A DNA stretch of 10,230 bases from Oscillospiraceae bacterium. Lineage in GTDB: Bacteria > Bacillota > Clostridia > Oscillospirales > Ruminococcaceae. Shown piece after piece: positions 1 through 4,865 of this stretch; within the stretch, counting starts at the first letter, position 1; each line of letters begins with the position of its first letter. The notes beneath the pieces were generated by a model. That model did not search any database. It was given only the letters and a program-made list of their open reading frames with translations, and had not been told where the DNA came from. Location of the stretch: assembly GCA_019413245.1 (NCBI GenBank), contig DXNX01000060.1, positions 1-10,230 of the forward strand. The letters are read 5' to 3'. The position numbers and the translations under genes were made by a program.

Positions 1-1515
1 GTATACATTGTTCGCTGGGAAAAACAGCAGGCATACCCAGGGGACCCCGGCAGCTGCAAAACCGGCCAGCATGGACAGCAAAACAGCGGCATTCTGCTTG
101 ACGGCCTGAGTCTCGGTCTGCCAGTGCAGCTGCGGAAACGCCAGGTTGATGCGCAGGGCGGCTACTGCCCCGAACACACAGTACAGGGCCGGGACCAGAA
201 CCAGCCAGAGGACTGCCAGCCCCCGCGGTCGGACCGCCAGAACTCCGCCGATGACCGCGACCGCCCAGCAGGGGAGAGCAACGGTCAGATTTAAAAGGAC
301 CTTGGCCAGCAGCAGGTCCCTGGTACGCACCGGCAGGGTGCGTATCAGCGGCCACTGTGCACCTTCCATAGAAATAGAGCAGGAGGTGACCGGCATGAGC
401 ACCGCCATCAGCCCCAGAATCACCGGCAAAAACAGCCCGACGGTTTCGGGGGTCAGTTCCAGGCTTTGCAGAACCTGGCTGCCGCCGAACAGAAGCAGCA
501 GGGGAAACACGGCCATGAGCAGATACCCCACCACCGTGTTGGCAAACCAGTTGGTACAGGAAAAGTATCGTCGCACTTCCCGCAGATACAGGGCTGTAAG
601 GAGAGAGTGGACCCCGGCTTCTCTGGCGGCACGGCGGCGCCCGCCGCCACGGGTCAGGGATTCGCACAGCCGGGCATAGTTTGCTGTGACCAGCCAGACA
701 GCCAGTGCGGCAGGTGCCAGACTGACAAGGCTCAGAAGTCCCAACGCCGTCAGGCTGCCGAGACCACCGGTCAGCATCTGCCCGAACCAGAAGGCCGGGG
801 GATACCCGGATGCGGCGGCGGTCAGGGCAGGGGCCATCATGGCCATCAGGTCGGCACCGTCTGCATCGGCCGGCAAGGAGGTCAGGCTCATGGACCACAC
901 CAGGATTCCCGTGGTAAAGGTCACCAGAAGCAGCCCGGCCATCAGATTTTTGTGCCGCAGCCGCCGTACCAGCAGTGCGGCCAACATTCCCAGACCGCAG
1001 GCGGACGCCAGCGGCAGCAGTGGTGCCAGCAACAGCCCCCATAGAGCGGCGATCCAGAAAACCAATCCCGGATGTTCGGTCAGCGCATACAGGATCAGCC
1101 CGGGACCCAGCAACAGAACACAAAGAGCCAGGTCACACAGATACAACCCTGCCAAACGGCTCAGAGGCAGGGCGGCCTGAGGGAGAGGCAAGGGGGCTGT
1201 TCTCTCCCGGAATTCCGGGCTGAAAATGGTACTTCCGGCCCGGAGCGTTTCGTAAATCAGCAAAGCGGCTCCCGCACCGGTGTACAGGCAACCCGGCAGA
1301 TACCGGATCAGACCAAACTGTGCCATCCCTACGGCCATGGCCGTCAGATAAAACAGGACCAGACAGACCAGCAGGACCCACACGAGGGCCAGGCCCAGCC
1401 AGCGGCGGCGCAGCTTGGCATCCCGGGTGTGGACAAATTCGTTCCAGCCACCCAGCCGACGAAAATCAAGTTTCAGAAGCAGGATGACTGCCCGCGGCGT
1501 TGTCGGCTTCGCCAT
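1..1515 (-). CDS. ABC-2 type exporter membrane subunit, 3' end outside window
   Basis: An open frame of 505 codons without a stop runs to the window edge, so the C-terminus is missing. The ATG at 1515-1513 is chosen because GGAGG lies 9 bases upstream (1525-1529). The protein starts MAKPTTPRAVILLLKLDFRR, a short basic cytoplasmic tail, followed by many long Leu/Val/Ala-rich hydrophobic stretches, the first at about residues 42-65. A basic cytoplasmic loop (RGGGRRRAARE) lies near residue 288. The segment EGAQWPLIRTLPVRTRDLLL at about 384-403 resembles the cytoplasmic coupling region of ABC-2 exporter permeases, where a Pro-Val/Ser-Arg motif precedes a helix. The gene overlaps the ATPase gene by 50 bases, so the two products almost certainly form one transporter. 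The size (over 505 aa) suggests two fused permease halves. The substrate is unknown; the SdpI-like neighbour suggests a toxic peptide or lipid-active compound. Class is fairly certain, function inferred. Confidence 0.85.
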   Translation of the reverse strand, partial: MAKPTTPRAVILLLKLDFRRLGGWNEFVHTRDAKLRRRWLGLALVWVLLVCLVLFYLTAMAVGMAQFGLIRYLPGCLYTGAGAALLIYETLRAGSTIFSPEFRERTAPLPLPQAALPLSRLAGLYLCDLALCVLLLGPGLILYALTEHPGLVFWIAALWGLLLAPLLPLASACGLGMLAALLVRRLRHKNLMAGLLLVTFTTGILVWSMSLTSLPADADGADLMAMMAPALTAAASGYPPAFWFGQMLTGGLGSLTALGLLSLVSLAPAALAVWLVTANYARLCESLTRGGGRRRAAREAGVHSLLTALYLREVRRYFSCTNWFANTVVGYLLMAVFPLLLLFGGSQVLQSLELTPETVGLFLPVILGLMAVLMPVTSCSISMEGAQWPLIRTLPVRTRDLLLAKVLLNLTVALPCWAVAVIGGVLAVRPRGLAVLWLVLVPALYCVFGAVAALRINLAFPQLHWQTETQAVKQNAAVLLSMLAGFAAAGVPWVCLLFFPANNVY

Positions 1516-2221
1516 GGCGCACCACCTCCATAAAGGTCTCTTCCAGGGTCTTGCCGTCGGTCAGGGCAGCGGTTTCCCCGGCGGCTACCAGCTGACCCTG
1601 CCGGATGATGGCAACCTTGTTGCACAGCCGCTCAGCCACGTCCAGCACATGGGTGGAAAAGAAGACGGCGCCGCCCTGCCGGCAGAGTTCACGCATTAGC
1701 TCTTTCAGGGTCACAACGGCTTCCGGGTCCAGCCCCACAAAAGGCTCGTCCAGGATCAGCAGCCGTGGTGCGTGGACCAGTGCCCCCAGAATGGCCAGTT
1801 TTTGCTTCATGCCGTGGGAATAGGAGGAAATCAGATCCCCCAGTACATCGGTCAGCCCGAACCGCCGGGCCAGCTCTTTGGTGCGCTGCATGCGGTCGGC
1901 GCGGGCGACCTCGAATACATCCGCCACAAAATCCAGATATTGCTGCCCGGTCAGATAGGGATACAGCAGCGGGTCGTCCGGAATATAGGCGAAAGTACGC
2001 TTGCAGGTCAGCGGGTCCTGCCGGATGGAAACACCGTTGATGCGGATGTCCCCCTGCTCGAATTCCAACAGCCCCACCGCCGCCTTGATGGTGGTGGTCT
2101 TGCCCGCGCCGTTGTGACCGATAAATCCGTAAATGTCCCCGGGAGCCACATGCAGGCTCAGGTCCCGCACCGCGGTTTTTCCGCCGGGGTAGGTCTTGGT
2201 CAGGTGGTCGATGGTCAGCAT
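1466..2221 (-). CDS. ABC transporter ATP-binding protein
   Basis: This 251-residue ATPase would power the membrane subunit encoded just downstream. Visible motifs are Walker A GHNGAGKT (35-42), a Q-loop region AYIPDDP (78-84), an ABC signature of the YSHGM type (134-138), Walker B LLILDEP (154-160), D-loop GLDP (163-166) and the H-loop His191 in FFSTH. The Q-loop position carries Asp82 instead of the usual Gln/Glu. The non-canonical signature and DEPFVGLDP block match drug and antimicrobial peptide exporters of the BcrA/YtrB/CcmA-like group. The start at 2221 is preceded by GAGGG, which overlaps the stop codon of the sdpI-like gene 10 bases upstream, suggesting translational coupling. The last 50 bases also encode the start of the permease. 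Length is normal for an ABC-2 ATPase. The class is certain, the substrate is not. Confidence 0.95.
   Translation of the reverse strand: MLTIDHLTKTYPGGKTAVRDLSLHVAPGDIYGFIGHNGAGKTTTIKAAVGLLEFEQGDIRINGVSIRQDPLTCKRTFAYIPDDPLLYPYLTGQQYLDFVADVFEVARADRMQRTKELARRFGLTDVLGDLISSYSHGMKQKLAILGALVHAPRLLILDEPFVGLDPEAVVTLKELMRELCRQGGAVFFSTHVLDVAERLCNKVAIIRQGQLVAAGETAALTDGKTLEETFMEVVRHGEADNAAGSHPASET
1522..1529 (-). promoter_or_regulatory. Ribosome binding site of the ABC permease, inside the ATPase gene
   Basis: On the minus strand GGAGGTGG lies within the ATPase coding sequence, with GGAGG 9 bases before the ATG at 1515. It fixes the permease start and implies a 50-base overlap of the two genes. Confidence 0.8.
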
Positions 2222-2231
2222 GATGTGTCCC

Positions 2232-2897
2232 TCACTTCATCAGCTTCTTGAATACAAGGAAAGAATACAGATAGATCCATACGGTTCCCACGATGGTGGT
2301 GCCCAACAGGACAAAGGTGCTGCCCATGGGCCCCATCAGACCGGAAAAGAGGCCGGATACCAGGGTGGCCGCTCCGATCACGATAAAGGTGAATCCGCCC
2401 ATACGCTGGGTGCGGTTCCAGTTGTGCTCATCGGCCAGGGCCCAGGGCGTGCGGCAGCCGAAAGTATAGTTCTGTTTGATGCGGGGCATGTAGTTGCCCA
2501 GCAGAATGAACAGGATGCCGATGCCGCCGCCCACCAGCGCACCCACAGCGTCGCTGCCGTCCGGCAGGATACCGAACACGGCCAGTTCGCTCAGCCAGCT
2601 GATGGCACACCCGAACAGGACTGTGGCCAGCACAACGCCGTTCCAGATAGGCCGGAATTTGGCGAAGTTCTGGCCTTTGGGGTCAACAGCGGGCAGTATC
2701 CAGAACAGCAAAAGCAGTCCCAGGGGCAAAAAACCAAGACCGAGAGAACTCCATTTGGGCCCGAACCCGTCAGCCACGCCGGCCCAGTTCCAGTGGATGG
2801 GGACCTGGTCGGGCATCATGGGCAGGCAGGCGGTATGCCCCAGCAGGTTCAGTACGCACACCGCCGCCAGAATCCAGAACAGTTTATGGCTCTTCAT
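2232..2897 (-). CDS. sdpI: SdpI-family membrane protein (DUF1648 plus SdpI domains)
   Basis: This 221-residue polytopic membrane protein matches the SdpI/YfhL layout. The N-terminal DUF1648 part is a hydrophobic helix (7-26) followed by the hallmark MPDQVPIHWNWAG (28-40). After further helices comes the SdpI domain motif GNYMPRIKQNYTFGCRTPWA (134-153), with more helices at about 168-187 and 193-214. In B. subtilis SdpI protects against the secreted SDP cannibalism toxin and, when bound by toxin, holds the repressor SdpR at the membrane. Here the upstream gene encodes an SdpR-like ArsR protein and overlaps by 14 bases, so the same control circuit is plausible. A Shine-Dalgarno AGGGAG stands about 9 bases before the ATG at 2897. 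Linkage to an ABC exporter downstream supports a resistance role. The family is certain; toxin specificity is unknown. Confidence 0.92.
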   Translation of the reverse strand: MKSHKLFWILAAVCVLNLLGHTACLPMMPDQVPIHWNWAGVADGFGPKWSSLGLGFLPLGLLLLFWILPAVDPKGQNFAKFRPIWNGVVLATVLFGCAISWLSELAVFGILPDGSDAVGALVGGGIGILFILLGNYMPRIKQNYTFGCRTPWALADEHNWNRTQRMGGFTFIVIGAATLVSGLFSGLMGPMGSTFVLLGTTIVGTVWIYLYSFLVFKKLMK

Positions 2898-3168
2898 GAT
2901 TGTCTTCTCCCTTCATAAAGCCGAAGTCGTAAAACCATTTCACCACTTCCTGAAACACCGTCAGGTTCAGGCAGTACACGATGTTCTGCCCGCGCCGTTC
3001 ATCGGTCACCAGCCCGGCGGCTTTCAGAATATTCAGGTGATGGCTGACCGATGGCTTTGCCATGTCGAAATGGGCGGCAATGTCCCCGGCGGTCATCTCA
3101 CCGGCGGACAAAAGCTCCAGAATTTTCCGCCGTGTCGGGTCGGCCAGGGCCTTGAATGCGTCTCCCAT
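2884..3168 (-). CDS. sdpR: ArsR-family transcriptional repressor, SdpR-like
   Basis: A 94-residue winged helix-turn-helix protein. It begins MGDAFKALADPTRRKILELL, the usual ArsR/SmtB first helix, followed by the recognition region MTAGDIAAHFDMAKPSVSHH and the wing DERRGQNIVYCL. The Cys-rich metal motif of arsenic or zinc sensors (ELCVCDL type) is absent, as in SdpR, so it is probably not a metal sensor. The frame stays open upstream to 3243, but the start at 3168 is chosen because AAAAGGAGG lies 7 bases before it and family similarity begins there. The longer form would also translate through the operator. It is the first gene of the operon and overlaps sdpI by 14 bases. It probably represses its own operon through the palindrome at 3197-3220, with release controlled by SdpI, as known in B. 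subtilis. The family is certain; the circuit is inferred. Confidence 0.9.
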   Translation of the reverse strand: MGDAFKALADPTRRKILELLSAGEMTAGDIAAHFDMAKPSVSHHLNILKAAGLVTDERRGQNIVYCLNLTVFQEVVKWFYDFGFMKGEDNHEEP

Positions 3169-3175
3169 CCGGATA

Positions 3176-3184
3176 CCTCCTTTT
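3176..3184 (-). promoter_or_regulatory. Ribosome binding site fixing the SdpR-like start
   Basis: AAAAGGAGG on the minus strand ends 7 bases before the ATG at 3168. It supports the 94-residue form over the longer open frame starting at 3243. Confidence 0.85.
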
Positions 3185-3196
3185 GCAGTGCTTGAG

Positions 3197-3220
3197 ATAT
3201 TTAGAAAAACATCTAAATGT
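3197..3220 (-). promoter_or_regulatory. Candidate operator of the SdpR-like repressor
   Basis: ATTTAGA (3199-3205) and TCTAAAT (3212-3218) form a perfect 7-base inverted repeat separated by 6 bases, in an AT-rich island inside GC-rich DNA. It begins 15 bases after the -10 box, thus just downstream of the expected transcription start and ahead of the ribosome binding site. A 12-2-12 style palindrome of this kind is typical of ArsR-family operators. Binding here would block elongation or open complex escape. Assignment to this repressor is inferred from position. Confidence 0.7.
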
Positions 3221-3233
3221 TGGATTTGGGCAC

Positions 3234-3262
3234 AGTATAGCACCTGTCTGTATGCCTGTCAA
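3234..3262 (-). promoter_or_regulatory. Sigma-A promoter of the sdpR-sdpI-ABC operon
   Basis: On the minus strand a perfect -35 TTGACA (3262-3257) is followed, after 17 bases, by -10 TATACT (3239-3234). Such a near-consensus promoter would be strong, so tight repression through the adjacent palindrome makes sense. Transcription should start near 3227. Confidence 0.88.
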
Positions 3263-3276
3263 TATGACGGAGCAAT

Positions 3277-3312
3277 AAAAAAATGCCCCCGGCATACATG
3301 AATGCCGGAGGC
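3277..3312 (-). terminator. Rho-independent terminator of the lipoprotein foldase gene
   Basis: On the minus strand GCCTCCGGCAT, loop TCATGT and ATGCCGGGGGC form an 11-base stem with one T-G wobble (3312-3285), followed by ATTTTTTT (3284-3277). It lies 18 bases past the stop codon of the foldase gene and just upstream of the sdpR promoter, so it insulates that operon. Confidence 0.93.
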
Positions 3313-3330
3313 GGTTGCAAAGGTCAAAAA

Positions 3331-4491
3331 TCAGGCGTTGACTTCCTCGATCAGATGCTCCATGACCAGATCGTTCAGGATGCTCATCTTCAGATAGTTC
3401 TCACCATAATAGTTCACATAGCTGGAAGGATCGCTGCTGCCGAAATACTCCTGGAACTGGCTGTTCAGAGTATCGGTGGAGCAGGTGATGCCGTACTTTT
3501 CGGCCAGAGCCTGCAGGATCAGGGTCTGCTGAATGGCACTGTCGATGTACTCGCGGGAGCTCTCCAGGTAGCTGGCGGCATCATCGTAGCCGTTGGCCTG
3601 CATGAAGGAGTCCAGCGTCATGCCGTACATCTGCGCATACAGGTAGGGACGGGACAGGTAGTAATCCTCAAAGTACTTGGTCAGCTCGGTGGGGACTTCG
3701 CCCTGCACAGTCAGGTCGCTGCTCAGTTCGGAATACAGCTCGTTGGTCTGCTGGCTGAACAGCAGCATATCCGAAACATAGGAGTTCAGAGAAGCAACAT
3801 CATTCAGGCCCAGATTCTCGCTGAGATTTTCCTTCACGAAATCATCGGTCAGCTCGGGGGTCACGGACTCGGAAATGTAGTTCAGCGTGGTGGCAAACAC
3901 GGCATCCTTGCCGGCCAGATCGGTGGCCTGGTAATCTTCGGGGAAGGTCACATTGACATCGAAGGTGTCACCGGGCATGTGTCCCACGATCTGGTCTTCG
4001 AAACCGTCAATGAAAGAACCGCTGCCCAGGGTCAGGTCATACCCTTCGGCAGAACCACCGTCAAACTCGACCCCGTCCACGGTACCCACATAGTCGATGT
4101 TGACCGAATCGCCGTTGGCGGCAGCGCGGTCAGTGACCTGGTTGGTGGTGGTGTAGTTGACCAGGATATTGTCGCTGATGTAGCTGGACACGTCCTCGTC
4201 GGTGACGGTGTTGGCCTCGTCGGAGAGCGTCAGATTCAGGTCATCCGGAAGGGCAATGTAATCAGCGGCGGTCACGCCCGTCACATAGCCGTTCTCGTCA
4301 AAAATCGAGCTGTAATCGAAGTCGGCCAGGTAGGCATACGGATCGGCGGTCTCCTCAGTGGAGGTTTCGGGGGTGGCAGTCTCGGGGGAGCTGACGGCCT
4401 CGGTGTCCTGCTCGCCGCAGGCGGCCAGACCCAGGGTCAGCGCAGCGGCAGTCAGGACGGCTGCCGGGCGGATCATGTTCTTCAGTTTCAT
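3331..4491 (-). CDS. Lipoprotein with FKBP-type PPIase domain, trigger-factor-like foldase
   Basis: This 386-residue protein has a lipoprotein signal peptide: basic start MKLKNMIR, hydrophobic core, lipobox L22-A23-A24-C25, then an acidic Ser/Thr/Pro/Glu-rich linker (26-50). A segment of about 75-120 resembles the trigger-factor region preceding its FKBP domain. The FKBP domain (about 121-208) shows VNIDYVGTVDGVEFDGG (130-146), LGSGSFIDGFEDQIVGHMPG (155-174) and the closing FPEDY. The helical C-terminal part (about 215-386) resembles the SurA-like chaperone arm of trigger factor. The ribosome-binding N-domain of cytoplasmic trigger factor is missing and replaced by the export signal. It probably catalyses Xaa-Pro isomerisation and helps fold exported proteins on the outer face of the membrane, as PrsA does. 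The ATG at 4491 has AGGAGA 7 bases upstream. It is monocistronic. Domain calls are firm, clients unknown. Confidence 0.9.
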   Translation of the reverse strand: MKLKNMIRPAAVLTAAALTLGLAACGEQDTEAVSSPETATPETSTEETADPYAYLADFDYSSIFDENGYVTGVTAADYIALPDDLNLTLSDEANTVTDEDVSSYISDNILVNYTTTNQVTDRAAANGDSVNIDYVGTVDGVEFDGGSAEGYDLTLGSGSFIDGFEDQIVGHMPGDTFDVNVTFPEDYQATDLAGKDAVFATTLNYISESVTPELTDDFVKENLSENLGLNDVASLNSYVSDMLLFSQQTNELYSELSSDLTVQGEVPTELTKYFEDYYLSRPYLYAQMYGMTLDSFMQANGYDDAASYLESSREYIDSAIQQTLILQALAEKYGITCSTDTLNSQFQEYFGSSDPSSYVNYYGENYLKMSILNDLVMEHLIEEVNA

Positions 4492-4528
4492 GGGATTTCT
4501 CCTGTCTTTTGTAGAGTGATGCTTTCCT

Positions 4529-4534
4529 ATTATA
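4529..4534 (-). promoter_or_regulatory. Probable -10 box for the lipoprotein foldase gene
   Basis: TATAAT on the minus strand (4534-4529) gives a transcript start near 4522 and a leader of about 30 bases before the ATG at 4491. No good -35 sequence is seen at 16 to 18 bases upstream, so the promoter is weak or activator-dependent. Confidence 0.55.
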
Positions 4535-4537
4535 CAT

Positions 4538-4552
4538 CATTTTCTGAAAATG
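4538..4552. promoter_or_regulatory. Palindrome between divergent promoters
   Basis: CATTTTC and GAAAATG flank a single central base, a 15-base near-perfect palindrome. It lies directly upstream of the minus-strand -10 box and about 36 bases upstream of the plus-strand -10 box. It could be an operator for a dimeric regulator acting on the foldase gene. No binding protein is assigned. Confidence 0.35.
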
Positions 4553-4584
4553 TACAGCACAACATTCCAATTTGCTTTTGAATA

Positions 4585-4593
4585 TGCTATACT
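4585..4593 (+). promoter_or_regulatory. Extended -10 promoter for the UPF0291 and membrane protein genes
   Basis: TGCTATACT (4585-4593) is an extended -10 element, TGN directly before TATACT. The -35 position (4565-4570, TTCCAA) is poor, which extended -10 promoters tolerate. The start of transcription would fall near 4600, about 40 bases before the first gene. Confidence 0.65.
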
Positions 4594-4640
4594 GAACGGG
4601 AATGTTTCCGGCCCGGCCGGAGTTTTTACAGGGGGATATC

Positions 4641-4865
4641 ATGCAGAAACACGAAATCGACCGTATCAATGAACTGGCCCACAAGGCCAAAACTGTGGGC
4701 CTGACCGAAGCCGAAATTGCCGAACGCGCCGAACTGCGCCGCCGGTATGTGGCGGATGTGCGTGCGGCTTTGCAGAATCAGTTGGAACATACTGTTGTGC
4801 AGGAACCGGACGGCACCCGTCATCCGCTGCTCAAAAATGGAGGTGCGTCCGGTGTCCGCAGTTAA
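4641..4865 (+). CDS. UPF0291 (DUF896) small protein, YnzC-like
   Basis: A 74-residue, highly charged cytoplasmic protein. Its first 50 residues fit the UPF0291/DUF896 pattern: I-(D)-R-I-N-E-L-A-(H)-K-A-K, then GLTEAEIAERAELRRRYV and VRAALQNQLEH, predicted as two helices with a turn at GLT. The end (TRHPLLKNGGASGVRS) is short and unstructured. The ATG at 4641 is chosen because AGGGGG stands 5 bases before it; an upstream in-frame ATG at 4602 has no such site and lies at the expected transcript start. In B. subtilis the homologue YnzC sits in the LexA-controlled yneA-yneB-ynzC operon, but its biochemical role is unknown. Here it is coupled instead to a membrane protein gene, which overlaps its last 14 bases. 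Family assignment is good; no function is claimed. Confidence 0.88.
   Translation: MQKHEIDRINELAHKAKTVGLTEAEIAERAELRRRYVADVRAALQNQLEHTVVQEPDGTRHPLLKNGGASGVRS
4839..4843 (+). promoter_or_regulatory. Ribosome binding site of the GT-C-like gene, inside the UPF0291 gene
   Basis: GGAGG lies 8 bases before the in-frame GTG at 4852. The ATG at 4837 overlaps this site and has no Shine-Dalgarno of its own, so the GTG is the better start. Confidence 0.8.

Noticed and set aside
146..1533. Several overlapping open frames on the plus strand, 80 to 190 codons
   Set aside because: They mirror the continuous minus-strand permease frame, have low-complexity Gln/Arg/Gly-rich products typical of antisense reading of GC-rich genes, and lack ribosome binding sites.
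3169..3243. 25-residue N-terminal extension of the SdpR-like repressor
   Set aside because: It would start upstream of the predicted transcription start and read through the operator, while the ATG at 3168 has a perfect Shine-Dalgarno site.
3283..4581. 432-codon plus-strand open frame opposite the foldase gene
   Set aside because: The product is a Gly/Val/Ile-rich codon shadow without domains, it runs through the terminator hairpin and divergent promoters, and the minus-strand gene has a clear lipobox and FKBP domain.
4594..4607. GAAC...GTTT near the plus-strand -10 box as a LexA box (YnzC is LexA-controlled in B. subtilis)
   Set aside because: The half-sites are 6 bases apart, whereas the Gram-positive LexA box needs 4, and the outer bases do not fit.
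4717..4851. N-terminal extension of the GT-C-like protein from the ATG at 4717
   Set aside because: The extension would be a Cys/Arg-rich out-of-frame reading of the UPF0291 gene, and the GTG at 4852 has a much better ribosome binding site.
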